Assembly (NCBI GenBank): GCA_029582265.1
Contig: CM055817.1
Coordinates: forward strand, 58,467,152 to 58,531,151
From: Zoroaster sp. YZ-2022
Lineage: Eukaryota > Echinodermata > Asteroidea > Forcipulatida > Zoroasteridae
Length of the DNA: 64,000 nt
Direction: 5' to 3'
In this document: positions 41,368-52,759 of the stretch, one piece after another
How positions within the stretch are numbered: the stretch's first letter is position 1
How the letters are laid out: every line of letters begins with the position of its first letter
Made by a program: the position numbers and the translations under genes
The notes under the pieces: generated by a model
Seen by the model: the letters and a program-made list of their open reading frames with translations, nothing else
Told to the model about the DNA's origin: nothing
Database searches by the model: none

Positions 41368-41575
41368 TCGTTTTGGTTTGCGGTAACACCATGTGTTTAT
41401 CTCAACTATCGCAAAGTTCAAGGGAGAACCAATATCGGGCAACTCGTTTTTCTCTACTGTCGCTAAGTGAGAAATATAGTTCAGGGAGAACCATGGGGAC
41501 TTCACGGGTTAATATGGTTCAGGGAGAACCATGGGGACTTCACGGGTTAATATGGTTCAGGGAGAAACATGGGGA
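41368..41575 (+). mobile_element. Penelope-related terminal fragment with a local tandem
   Basis: GTTTGCGGTAACACCATGTG and GGGAGAACCAATATCGGGCA match 10757-10965. The phrase CAGGGAGAACCATGGGGACT is repeated three times at about 39-bp spacing at the end. Confidence 0.6.
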
Positions 41576-41862
41576 CGTCAAAAAATCATTAACAGATACT
41601 TATAAATCTTAAAATCTAAAAAAAAAATTATTCTCAATTTAATGTCCAAAGGTCGAGATATTCTTATCCCATCTACAGAAGTGAAAACGCCTACGTACTG
41701 AAAGGCATCCTACACTACAAATTAGGAAAACAAAATTCAGGGCCTAGTGTATCCAAAATATTCAAAATTGGAAGTCAATGACCCCCAGGTCATGATATTG
41801 AACCATTTTTACACAGTCCCTCAATATGGTCATCAAGTCTTTGATTTTCAGAAACATTTGGG

Positions 41863-42221
41863 GTGTCGTGGCCGAGCGGTCTAGCTTACCGGATTCAAGT
41901 TCTGGTGTTAGCAACATAATGTGGGTTCGAATCACGGCCGTGACACTTGTGTCCTTGAGCAAGACACTTAATCATAATTGCTTCTCTCCACCCAGAGATT
42001 AAATGGGTACCTGTGAAGGCAGAGTTGGTTTGCTCTATATGCGCTAGAAATGGCAGCAATTGAGCTGTATACTCCCCAGGGAGCTGAGATGGTTTGAGGA
42101 ATGATTTATGAGCCTTATGAGCCTTATGAGCAGGGATAATAATATAATGCGCCTTGAGCACCACTTAGTTGGTGGATACGTGCGCTATATAAATCCACAC
42201 ATTATTATTATTATTATTATA
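41863..42221 (+). repeat. tRNA-Leu(CAA) SINE, long subfamily
   Basis: Full-length: tRNA head with GGATTCAAGTTC anticodon arm, B box GGTTCGAATCACG, body ATGGGTACCTGTGAAGGCAG, and tail GATACGTGCGCTATATAAAT plus an ATT run. Nearly the same as the copy at 47723-48072 on the other strand. Confidence 0.92.
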
Positions 42222-42820
42222 CACAATTATGATAAACAGCTCAGCCATAAATGTGTCACTCTTCATTGAGGTGCACTCTGAGCATGTTTTGAGATTGATT
42301 TTATAGCGCCCCCTATTGTCAGTTAATAATTATCAGTGTATGTAATTCGAGTACGTGAAATAAATAACAAGATTATCCGCATACAAATGCATATTGACTC
42401 GTTAATTTTTGTCATTCATATCTATTGAGTAGGCCTGTATTTTTTTTAAACTTATATAAAACTGCATAACAGATGGATACAATGTGTATTATGCAAGGAG
42501 AAATTATAATGTCCATCATTACTAAGAACTCGGCCAGATTGTGCTCTTGTGTACAACGGACCCGAACGACATTACTTGTCCCGTTGGTAAGTGTGACTTA
42601 AATCCAACAAAAACCCATAGCCACTTCAATTCGGACTTGCTGGCTTCAACGATCATCAGAAGCCCAGTGGAAATGCATTGACCACCCATTTCTTTAAGAA
42701 TTTGCGCAAGAAATTAGAAAGCTTAATTGGGACTTGCCTTTTTAACGTATAAGTTGTAAAGACCCAAATTTTATTAAACAAAGTCAATTTCTGCCTCAAG
42801 AATCACGGCTTTTGAACGTA

Positions 42821-43653
42821 TTGTAACGTGGTTATTCCGTGGGTCCTATTTTCTGTCGCAAAACGCCTACAGAATTAGTAACAGACACAATCGGTTCTAA
42901 CTTCTTCAACTCTGTTTTATTAAAACTCCAAAAACACTTCAACTCAGACAAAAACACGTCTACTCCTAATCAACTTGAATCATACACTGAATATTTCTCA
43001 CGACACTACACCAAGCGCGTACTTCCGGAGTAACAGTCCAATCAAAGTTCATAGCAAGGTTCATCGTCCCAGCTCCGACGGCCCGTCTGGAAACAAGTTC
43101 TCCGGCGGCGAAGTCGTAGTCTCTTTGTGTCACACTATCGCCTTAATTACTGCATATTCTCCTGAATATAGGCCTTAAAAATTCGTGTCCACAAGGAATG
43201 TTGATATATGTTGATGTTGGTCCCCAGACTGGTTACACAACTCAACAACGATACAACAATCAATGAGGACTACGAATAACACAACAATTCAAAACGCGAA
43301 AAGGTTTCTTTAAAGAAATTGCTACAGTCCTTCATTACTATTGTTCCTCCTCGTCTGTCGGGTTGTGCCAGATTCGCCAAAGAAGGTCCCCATGCTTCCC
43401 GTACCCATACGAGTCCGACTGCCTAATTGTGCGAATTCCACCATGGAAGTCTTCCACTGTCTCTCATCCTAGTTTCGAATTCTTCCCTCATCAGGACAGG
43501 CTCGGTTTGTGAACTGGCGTCGGCTTTTGTGGACTGGTTAAAATCCGCTGGTGGGTCACACGGCGACAGTACCAAGGTTTGGGCTGAACGGGCTTTATAC
43601 CATTGTCCATCGATGTATATTCTTGTCCCGCTGTGGGTGTCCTGCCAAGTTCC
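42821..43653 (-). other. Probable 3' end and LTR region of the Gypsy relic
   Basis: At 42821 the unit 2 spacer stops and TGTAACGTGG begins, which read on the minus strand would be an LTR ending CCACGTTACA. I could not identify the second LTR or a firm inner LTR boundary. Pyrimidine-rich stretches near 43340 and 43480 could be the polypurine tract. No gene is convincing here. Confidence 0.45.
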
Positions 43654-44310
43654 CTAAGATCCACCAGCGGTTGAGGTCGCAGTGCCTTGATCCCCCGCCG
43701 CATTATGTCCCGTACTCTTCCGGTGTGTTTTCAAATAGTCCAGGCGCCGATAGCTATTCTCACACATCCCACAAGAATATCTGGGTGGTCCGTGGGCCGA
43801 ATGTTCGTGTCGTCTCCTATTAGATGCCGAACCATATCGTCCCCCACAGACTCGGCAGATGAACTCTTTCGTTGTGTTCATGGCTCGATCGGGAGCGTCC
43901 TCAGACACGTGTTGATTCGACGAGATCGTGTGTAGCACTGACAATAGTTCGTCTTTATTTCTGTATACACGCAAAGTCACTTGTTGAAGAAACCCCGCAG
44001 GTTTCAGAACTGTTCTGCCACACCTAGTGCGTGTGGGAGTTGCGTTCACGCAGGGAACATTGTCCGTACTAGCAGTGTTTTCTGCGCGCAGCGCAGCCAT
44101 CCACACTGGTGGGGCTGCACTCACCGGGTGAATTATCCACACAGGCGGAGCGGTCCGCAGCGGTAGAACTCTACACACTGGTGGAGCAGTCCGGTGTGCC
44201 GAGACCGTCTGCACCGGCGGAGCTTTCTGCATCGGCGAAGCCGTCTGCACCGGCGGAGCTATCCGCACCAGCGGGTCCGTCTGTCTGTCACCTCAACATT
44301 TTGACCTTGG
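43654..44310 (-). CDS. Gypsy C-terminal extension with two C2H2 zinc fingers
   Basis: About 205 residues downstream of integrase. The N-terminal part is a proline-rich repeat of APPVQT-like blocks. The C-terminal half has CRVCGGRYGSASNRRRHEH and CGMCENSYRRLDYLKTH fingers joined by a short linker. It is open, in contrast to the broken integrase just upstream. It may be a pol extension, a separate accessory protein or a captured host exon. Confidence 0.65.
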
Positions 44311-44329
44311 AAGTAGGGCGGATATTTTA

Positions 44330-45443
44330 AACCTACAATCTTGACTTGTCACTCCCATACAGAGCTTCAATCTGTCTGCGTGTACCACTTGGGGCTTTCC
44401 ACGGGGACTTCTCTGTATCTACCGATCCTTTGTCATAAAGTTGCCGCTTTACATTTCAATCGAAGTGTTTTTTTCTGTCTCCGCATCTGTGTTCTCACAG
44501 TGTCCCTGGCAATTTCATGAGCAGAGTTAACAGTGGGCTCCTCCTGGACACCCGACCCAACAAGAAGATCTACTGTCATCGATATCTCTCAACCTAGCAT
44601 CATTGCATTTGGGGTCTCTTTGGTTGTTTCATGTTCAGAAGACCTGTACGCCATTGTCAGTAATACCAAATGTTCGTCCCAATCTGTCTGCGACTGATCC
44701 ACCCAGAGGCTAAGCATGTTTTCGATGGTTCAGTTGAATCTCTCGATCATTCCGTCGGATCGCGGATGATATGGTGTGGTACGTCCGCGTTTTGGTAATC
44801 TCCAGTATGGAACACATTTCTCCGAAAACTAAAGACTCAAAATCGCATCCCTGATCCAAATGGAGTTTAAGGGGAACACCAAACTTTGCTACAAATTCCT
44901 GCACTAACTTAGTAGCAACTGTAGGTGCCCGGTGATCTGGAATTGGATAACATTCTGTTCATCTGGTGAAATAGTCGCCAACGACCATTATAAATCTATT
45001 TCCACGCCGAGAGACAGGGAGTGGTCCCATAATATGTCAACTGCAATTCTTTCCATAGGCGCGCCAACTTGATAGTGGACCATCTATGCACACTTGGCCT
45101 TCGCTGGCGACTTCCTTCGCTGGTACTGTTGACACATTTCCACCCACCGGCGAGAATATTCTCTCATAGACTGCCAGTAGAACCTGTTTCGGCATAACTT
45201 CGAGAATGTCTTCATAACTCCTAGATGACTTGCAGTTCTCTGGTCATGAAAATGCTTGAGAACATTCGCTTGCAACTCGAGTGGTGTTACCACTCTAAGT
45301 CCTGCCTGTTCTGTCTGCCTCGCTGGTTCCCTGCGCAGATAGAGGACCCCGTCTTTTAACACCAACTGCTCCCAGCGGGACCACCAGAACTTGACTCCTT
45401 TGCTTTGGGACGAAACTTCCTCCCAGGTTGGTCGTCGTCCCAT
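44330..45443 (-). pseudogene. Gypsy integrase, degenerate
   Basis: The zinc-binding region (ASHLGVMKTF, then WVEMCQQYQRRKSP) has Tyr where the last ligand Cys is expected. The core shows MERIAVDI and DYFTR, followed by a stop, then LHLDQGCDFES; the third catalytic block region is scrambled at 44700-44760. A YRSSEHETTKETPNAMMLG block follows at about 44600-44660. Several stops make it inactive. Confidence 0.82.
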
Positions 45444-45882
45444 TCCTTAACCAAGATAATACCTCGGCAAGATCACTGTCCTTGCTTTGTATCAGTGCTG
45501 TGCGCTCTAGACTCAGTTCCAAATCCATTGAAGGGATCGGGAGGTTTCTGATTTATCGGGTCCAATATTGTCCGGTGCAAGGGCTGAAGTTGACACTGGT
45601 TGTACTGCTTGCCCATGTGTAACTGTCATGTCCTCCCTGGAAAGCCGACTGCTCTAGTTTCTCTGACTCTTAGTCAGCGTCCTGTTCCAATATGCCAGCA
45701 CCTGCTCATCTCCATCCTGCATCTGTGAGAGCACAGCTCCAATCGCGAACCCGCTGGCATCGGTATCAAGAATGAATTCAGCCCCTTGAACAGGATAGGC
45801 AAGTATAGGCGTAGAAGTAAGACGCTGTTTCAGGATCTTAAATGCATCCTGACATTCACCAGTCCATCTCAGTTCTTTCTGT
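45444..45882 (-). pseudogene. Gypsy RNase H and linker region, degenerate
   Basis: Fragmentary minus-strand frames between the RT thumb and integrase zinc finger. From position in the element this should be RNase H (a DASG-like stretch near 45760), but no frame is continuous. Confidence 0.5.
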
Positions 45883-46083
45883 CAGCGGCGTAGCCAGGAC
45901 TTTTTCAGTAGGGGGGGGGGGCACAGGGGGAATTGCTTTTCAGTGGGGCCCAGGGGTATGGGTTTTTTCCATTTTCTTTTTTTCTTTTTGGGGGCACGAT
46001 AGGGATTTTTCGTGGGGGAACCTGGGGGGCACTGGAAATTTGTGGAGGCACGTGCCCCCCAGGCCCCCGTGGCTACGCCGCTG
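45883..46083. mobile_element. 201-bp MITE inserted in the Gypsy pol
   Basis: Inverted ends CAGCGGCGTAGCCA and TGGCTACGCCGCTG. The flanks CTTTCTGT (45875-45882) and CTTTCTGC (46084-46091) are an 8-bp target duplication, as for hAT elements. The interior has G runs. Confidence 0.85.
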
Positions 46084-46929
46084 CTTTCTGCCGCTCTGTG
46101 CATTGATGTACTGGTCTGGCAATTTGAGCGAAACCTTTGATGAAGCGTCTGTAAGACACGAGACCAAGGAAACTTCGTATGTCTGATTTTATCATCGGCC
46201 AATCTTGAACAGCCTGGACTTTGTCGGGATCTGTTGTTGAAACTCCTTCCGCTGATACAATGTGGTCAAGAAAAGCCATCTTCCATTGAAAAAGTTTGTT
46301 TTCAGCTTGAGGTTCGTTTCTTGTAGTCTTTGCAGGACTAAGTATAATCTCTGCAAGTGTTGCTGGAATAATGTACCAAAACAATGACATCGTCGAGGTA
46401 TAGTACTACAACTTGCCACTGCAATCCTGTTAGCACTCGCTCCATCAAACGCTCAAAGGTGGATGGAGCGTTGCACAGTCCAAAGGGCATCGTCACAAAT
46501 TGATAGAGTCCCCCACGGCCGGTGCTGAATGCCGTTTTTGGTCTGTCTTCCTCTGCCATTTCTACTTGCCAGTAACTAGAAGTCCAATGTGGAAAAGCAT
46601 TGTGAGCAAGCCAATGAATCAAAATTGTCCTAAATACGTGATAAGAGATGTGTGTCCTTTTTGGTCACTTCGTTCAGCTTTCTATAGTCGATGCAGACTC
46701 TCACAGATCCATCTTTGTTCTTCACCAAAACGATGGGTGAGCACCATGGGCCATAAGAGGGCTCAATCAGGCCCTGAGATAGCATCTTTGTCATCTCTCT
46801 GTCTAAAACATCTCGCTGACTCAACGGAACTCGTCTCGGTCTTTGTCGAATTGATGGCACAGCCTCTGTCACAATATGATGCTTGGTAATGTTAGTCCTG
46901 CCAATATTCCCCTCCTTTGAAGAGAACAC
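46084..46929 (-). pseudogene. Gypsy reverse transcriptase, frameshifted
   Basis: Three overlapping frames carry successive RT blocks: PIVLVKNKDGSVRVCIDYRK (46630-46929), QFVTMPFGLCNAPSTFERLM with VLYLDDVIV (46338-46622), then FLGLVSYRRFIKGFA (46073-46390). The catalytic box is LDD rather than the usual FLDD context but intact. Frameshifts lie near 46625 and 46360. The 5' side is lost into the tandem array starting at 46870. Confidence 0.9.
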
Positions 46930-47722
46930 ATTACTGTCACAATATGATGCTTGGTAATGTTAGTCCTGCCAATAGTCACCTCCTTTGTAGAGAACACATT
47001 ACTGTCACAATATGATGCTTGGTAATGTTAGTCCTGCCAATATCCCCCTCCTTTGTAGAGAACACATTGCTGTCACAATATGGTGCTTGGTCATGTTAGT
47101 CCATGCCAATATCCCCCTCCTTTGTAGAGAACACATTACTGTCACAATATGATGCTTGGTAATGTTAGTCCATGCCAATATTCCCCTCCTTTGTAGAGAA
47201 CACATTACTGTCACAATATGATGCTTGGTAATGTTAGTCCATGCCAATATTCCCCTCCTTTGTAGAGAACACATTACTGTCACAATATGATGCTTGGTAA
47301 TGTTAGTCCATGCCAATATTCCCTCCTTTGTAGAGAACACATTACTGTCACAATATGATGCTTGGTAATGTTAGTCCATGCCAATATTCCCCTCCTTTGT
47401 AGAGAACACATTGCTGTCACAATATGATGCTTGGTAATGTTAGTCCATGCCAATATTCCCCTCCTTTGTAGAGAACACATTACTGTCACAATATGATGCT
47501 TGGTAATGTTAGTCCATGCCAATATTCCCCTCCTTTGCAGAGAACACATTACTGTCACAATATGATGCTTGGTAATGTTAGTCCTGCCAATAGTCACCTC
47601 CTTTGTAGAGAACACATTACTGTCACAATATGATGCTTGGTAATGTTAGTCCATGCCAATATCCCCCTCCTTTGTAGAGAACACATTGCTGTCACAATAT
47701 GATGCTTGGTAATGTTAGTCCA
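46870..47722 (-). repeat. 68-69-bp tandem array grown from Gypsy pol
   Basis: Unit TGTCACAATATGATGCTTGG plus TAATGTTAGTCCATGCCAAT plus a CCCCTCCTTTGTAGAGAACA-like part. The first unit is continuous with RT coding sequence, and minus-strand translation gives NITKHHIVT in each unit. About 12 copies precede the SINE and two to three follow it (48074-48250). Confidence 0.92.
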
Positions 47723-48072
47723 TAATAATAATAATAATAATTTATTATAGCGCACGTATCCACCAACTAAGTGGTGCTCAAGGCGCATTATATTATTATC
47801 CCTGCTCATAAGGCTCATAAGGCTCATAAATCATTCCTGAAACCATCTCAGCTCCCTGGGGAGTATACAGCTCAATTGCTGCCATTTCTAGCGCATATAG
47901 AGCAAACCAACTCTGCCTTCACAGGTACCCATTTAACCCCTGGGTGGAGAGAAGCAATTATGATTAAGTGTCTTGCTCAAGGACACAAGTGTCACGGTCG
48001 TGATTCGAACCCACATTATGTTGCTAACACCAGAACTTGAATCCGGTAAGCTAGACCGCTCGGCCACGACAC
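47723..48072 (-). repeat. tRNA-Leu(CAA) SINE inserted in the 69-bp array
   Basis: Reverse-orientation full-length SINE, head at 48072 and ATT tail at 47723. CCAT occurs on both sides, a short possible target duplication. It splits a repeat unit, so it is younger than that part of the array. Confidence 0.92.
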
Positions 48073-48284
48073 CCCATGCCAATATTCCCCTCCTTTGTAG
48101 AGAACGCATTACTGTAACAGTATGATGCTTGGTAATGTTAGTCCATGCCAATATTCCCTCCTTTGTAGAGAACACATTACTGTCACAATAATTATGGTGC
48201 TTGGTAATATTAGTCCTGCCAATATTCCCCTCCTTTTAGAGAACACATTGCCACATTTTCGGAGCAATGATGCAAAATATTTTG

Positions 48285-48831
48285 CTAAGCATTTTAAAAC
48301 AGACTACCAGCCAAAATACACACATTCTATATGAAAATTTAGCTGGTAGCAAACAATATCTGTAATTATTTTGGTAACCATTTTTTTCACAGCACGCAAG
48401 TTGGATGTAAACACCTCATCAGAATCATTTAATTACTTAAATTTGATACAAAATTACTGAATGGCAATCTAATTAATCACTTGATGTGTAGTTGATCACG
48501 GTGTCAGATATCCTGGTCAGTTTAAATTATTTTGGTAACATTGTCATTTCAATAAATGATGCTGTGCATTGATGTGTATCCCTCATTGCTTCGTTGTGAT
48601 TGGTCGATGAAGTCTTGTTGAGCGCGCTCTTGACGGTTGTCACGTATACTGGATATACCAGAATCAACAACTGTGCGCGCGCCTTTTTAAGGATGAGCGG
48701 ACGGTAAATTGTGGGTAGTATCAAGCTGTACGTGACAACACGTAGGCCTACTGTATGACAGGAGATCGACTCATGATTTCAGTTTATCGATGAGAGATGT
48801 TTGTCCTGATGCTTCGAATAAAAACTGCAGA
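48285..48831 (+). promoter_or_regulatory. Duplicated promoter region of first-exon copy 3
   Basis: Homologous to 33586-34181. The inverted CCAAT box (GATTGGTCGATGA, with one change) and GCGCGCCTTTTTAAGG are present. About 100 bp in the middle differ from copy 2. Confidence 0.4.
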
Positions 48832-48892
48832 ATGGGTTGGATTTTAGGAATACTGGTTGTGTTCTGTATGTGTGTACCATGCAATGGACAAG
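48832..48892 (+). CDS. Signal-peptide first exon, copy 3 (intact)
   Basis: The 61 nt encode a signal peptide ending CNGQ in phase 1 before GTAAGT. It lacks the extra ATA codon of copies 2 and 4, as does copy 1. No downstream receptor exon is found in unit 3. Confidence 0.75.
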
Positions 48893-49194
48893 GTAAGTTA
48901 ATACAATCAATCATTTAGGCATAACTCATCATTTAAGAGAAAGTACAAAATTTGTAATAATTTACTATCAAAATTGCCTGGCCACTATCTGAGTCATGAT
49001 ACAATGCATTAAACAACCATTGATTGAAAGTTTCATTTTTTTAAATAGTGAAAATGTATTCGTTGGGAAAACACAAAATTCGTATTTAATACAACGAGAA
49101 TTTTTTTGATCTGTTTACAAATTCAGACTGGTGAAAACTTGTCTGACTATTCTTAAAATCGATAGCAACGAAATCACTGATCTACAACTGTACG

Positions 49195-50405
49195 CACAGG
49201 CGTACCGCGTACGGGCGAAATGTTGTAGGGGGGGCTGAACATAAATTGCCCGAATGAGATGACGTCATTTCGATGACGTCATAATCATCTCGCGATATTA
49301 CTATTAAATATGAAGCCCCCTAAAGAACACGGATTGCCATTGTTATTCCTGAGCGATACCGGTACATATGTTAGGGAACGAGAAACAGTTATCTTTGGTA
49401 GAGCAGTGCTCTAAGAGCAGGGAAACTGGCAACTTTATCAATTGACAATTGTACATTATTTACAAAAAATATTACTGTTTTAAAGACAATTTCTCGATTT
49501 CACTCATTTCCGACCCAACCAAGGCTATCGCATCAACCATGGGCTCCTTCTCAAACGTGTCTTTCTCCAGGGCTATCTGACTCGGGGACGGCCAAACCAT
49601 CGGCGTGAGTCGCATGACTGCTGGTCCGTTCGGGCTCTCCAACGGTTGTGACCAGGTCAGCGTGTTTGTGTGCTGCACCACTTTCAGTTTCAGCACTTTG
49701 GACGAAGAAACCGCTTATTTTTGCCTGGGTTGAATCTGATGAATCCGGTACTGGATGACATTTTACTTTTCTACCATTGTGAACTACCCGAAAATGTCTC
49801 TCTTTATAGTCACTGTCAAATTCCTTCTCGCATTCCTCGCATTTAACACGGTGTCGATAAGATCGTTTACGAGACTTTGACGGTAACATAATTAGTATTG
49901 ACGAATGACGGTTAAATCACCAGCAGTTAAAGTCGTTCAAGTCGAAGAAATCAGAAAGAGAAATGTAATACAACGTCGTGAGCCAAGCATGTCTCAGAGG
50001 TGTTAGGGTCATGAGTCTGGCTTTTCCCGTTGTAACCAATCAGATTTTGAGATTTAATTGTAAAGCTCACCGCATGAAACCACAGACAGACTAAGACTAA
50101 CTGCCTAGTCCGGCTATCGGGCTATATGACGGTAATTTCTGTCATCACTCTCTGATATGACAATAATTTCTGTCATCACGTCTCTGATATATTCAATAGC
50201 GCCATGGTGGTATGTAGGTTTGTGTTAATTGAGAAAATGACGAATAAATTGGCCACAGATCCGCGGTTAATCTGCCACGCTAAAACTGACAGACAATACC
50301 ATTTTTGCCCGAATGATTTTGCCCGAATGGCAATACCATTTTTGCCCGAATGGCTTAACTTTCATAGGGCTGGGGGGCTGCAGCCCCCCGGCCCATACGC
50401 CTATG
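49195..50405 (-). mobile_element. hAT-like element carrying a zinc-finger gene fragment
   Basis: Ends CACAGGCGTACC and GGCCCATACGCCTATG are imperfect inverted repeats, each followed inward by a G-rich GGGGGGCTG patch. TGTACG flanks both sides (49189-49194 and 50406-50411). It interrupts unit 3. Confidence 0.6.
49551..49889 (-). pseudogene. N-terminal zinc-finger fragment of a hAT-type transposase gene
   Basis: The frame has KCEECEKEFDSDYKERH then VVH, a C-x2-C...H-x4-H finger, followed by a polar linker. This resembles the first exon of hAT/ZMYM-like transposase-derived proteins in marine animals. The catalytic and dimerisation domains are absent; another open frame (49472-49696) overlaps out of phase. 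Confidence 0.5.
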
Positions 50406-50519
50406 TGTACGGCAGTCCGTTGTTGTAGTGCGTGCGCACCAAAATGTGGGTCGCGCTGGCATAACAAATCGACGCATGCGTAGTGGTTTCCCCCGTTTTC
50501 GGTGGGAGATTCTACTGCG

Positions 50520-50665
50520 TTCATGTGTGATAGCGGTTTGTGATTGTAGCGGTTCTTGATTGTAGCGGTTCGTGTGTGATAGTGGTTCGTGATTGTAGCG
50601 GTTCTTGATTGTAGCGGTTCGTGTGTGATAGCGGTTCGTGTACATGTATGACAGCGGTTCGTGTC
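50520..50665 (+). repeat. GATTGTAGCGGTTC minisatellite
   Basis: Six to eight imperfect 16-19-bp copies alternating GATTGTAGCGGTTCGT and GTGATAGCGGTTCGT. Confidence 0.85.
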
Positions 50666-50814
50666 GTGTTGTCGTGCCGCAGGCGGTAACGGATCGTGTA
50701 TCAAAAATATAGAAACACAGTCTTGAACCAAGACTAGGTTGCTGCGCGCGTGGGCCTTGACTAAAGGCTACATTTATCCAAGCTCGAAGCCCAGGTTCCA
50801 TATCCTTATTTATT

Positions 50815-51690
50815 GATTACCAAGTAAACACCTTAGCCAGCATGATACCTCTAGTAATCCTTTTGTTTGGATACCAAGTAAACACCATAGCCAGCATGAT
50901 ACCTCTAGTAAACCTTTTGTTTGGATACCAAGTAAACACCTTAGCCAGCATGATACCTCTAGTAAACCTTTTGTTTGGATACCAAGTAAACACCTTAGCC
51001 AGCATGATACCTCTAGTAAACCTTTTATTTGGATACCAAGTAAACACCTTAGCCAGCATGATACCTCTAGTAAACCTTTTGTTTGGATACCAAGTAAACA
51101 CCTTAGCCAGCATGATACCTCCAGTAAACCTTTTGTTTGGATACCAAGTAAACACCTTAGCCAGCATGATACCACTAGTAATCCTTTTGTTTGGATACCA
51201 AGTAAACACCATAGCCAGCATGATACCTCTAGTAAACCTTTTGTTTGGATACCAAGTAAACACCTTAGCCAGCATGATACCTCCAGTAAACCTTTTGTTT
51301 GGATACCAAGTAAACACCTTAGCCAGCATGATACCTCTAGTAAACCTTTTGTTTGGATACCAAGTAAACACCTTAGCCAGCATGATAGCTCTAGTAAACT
51401 TTTTGTTTGGATACCAAGTAAACACCTTAGCCAGCATGATACCTCTAGTAAACCTTTTGTTTGGATACCAAGTAAACACCTTAGCCAGCATGATACCTCT
51501 AGTAAACCTTTTGTTTGGATACCAAGTAAACACCTTAGCCAGCATGATACCTCTAGTAAACCTTTTGTTTGGATATCAAGTAAACATCTTAGCCAGCATG
51601 ATACCTCTAGTAAACTTTTGTTTGGATACCAAGTAAACACCTTAGCCAGCATGATACCTCTAATAAACCTTTTGTTTGGATACCAAGTAC
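50815..51690 (+). repeat. 54-bp satellite, about 16 copies
   Basis: Unit TACCAAGTAAACACCTTAGC, CAGCATGATACCTCTAGTAA, ACCTTTTGTTTGGA. It is in frame on both strands, which creates long artificial open frames. A single related copy occurs at 470-525, 35360-35385 (partial) and 59483-59530. Confidence 0.95.
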
Positions 51691-52600
51691 AATTTGCATA
51701 TTTGATTTTTTAATTCAAGTTTTGATGCCCTTTCCTTTTCTGAATATGGATACTTAATGGAGACTATTTTCCTCAAGGTGGGTGGAGGGGGTTGCGGGGT
51801 TGTAAACGTATCACCAAGTTATGTTTCCTTATTCTATACCATTGGGAAATGTTCCCACTCCCCAAATATAATAATTATAATAAAGAAATAGATAAATTTG
51901 AGTTCCACGTTTTTAAGTGTAAAGTTTGTAGCTTCTAAAAAAATCTTCTCGATTAAAGTTAACTTTACATAATTATTTCTTAATAATCAGCAGATAATAA
52001 ATGTCAAATATTCAAGTTTGTAAGACATGTTTCTTTATTGTCATGCATCTTAAATAGGCTTGGGTGTTTTTTCGGTATCTGAGAAGTCACCGGAAGTCAC
52101 CAAGGATTTTTACGTCACCAAAATACTACCAAATTCGGTTTTTAAAAGAACACCACGTTTCTTTCGTGTCCAGCTGAAGTCTGTATAAAAATTATATTTC
52201 GAACTATTGAGTGCCAGATTAAGACATTTCGCCCAGAGCGGGGCAATATATCCTGACAATCGAGGCTTATTTTCACTGGTCCGCGGTCACTGAGAAACTA
52301 AAGGCTATCCGTTACGATCCTGCAAGCCCCGATTTTGAGTCAAATAATTGGTATAGTCATGACGCCGTCCTGCCGGCCAGCCAGCCGGTGAGGCTCTGCT
52401 GCCGTCTTGCCGGCCAGCCAGCCGGTGAGGCTGTGCTGCCGTCTTGCCGGCCAGCCAGCCGGTGAGGCTGTGCTGCCGTCTTGCCGGCCAGCCAGCCGGT
52501 GAGGCTGTGCTGTCGCCCTGCCGGCCATAGAGGCTGCGTTGCTGGCAGGCAGGTTACTGAACTATGACTAATAGTGACGGCACGCGGGCCCACGTTTTGT
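51691..52600 (+). repeat. Intron-1 segment of unit 3
   Basis: 51960-52570 matches 1700-2290 and 55080-55650. 51691-51870 matches 60735-60930 in inverted orientation. It contains the longest 37-bp GC-rich minisatellite (52369-52520, about four copies). Confidence 0.8.
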
Positions 52601-52759
52601 TTTGTTCATTGTTTTGACAAATTAGATGGAATAATTGTTTTAATTATTAAAATAAAATTGTGTGTATATAGTTCGCGTTATGCCCTCTGCCAACAAGCAG
52701 TAACAAAGTTTTTTGATTTGTTTTTATAGGTCTATTCTTAAAAAATAAATTCACTTTAA

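Noticed and set aside
47005..47827. Three 77-111-codon frames, minus strand
   Set aside because: Translations of the 69-bp array descended from the Gypsy pol; no independent gene.
50810..51652. Open frames of 242-280 codons on both strands
   Set aside because: The 54-bp repeat is a multiple of three, so any stop-free unit gives a long frame on either strand; identical drift at all codon positions.
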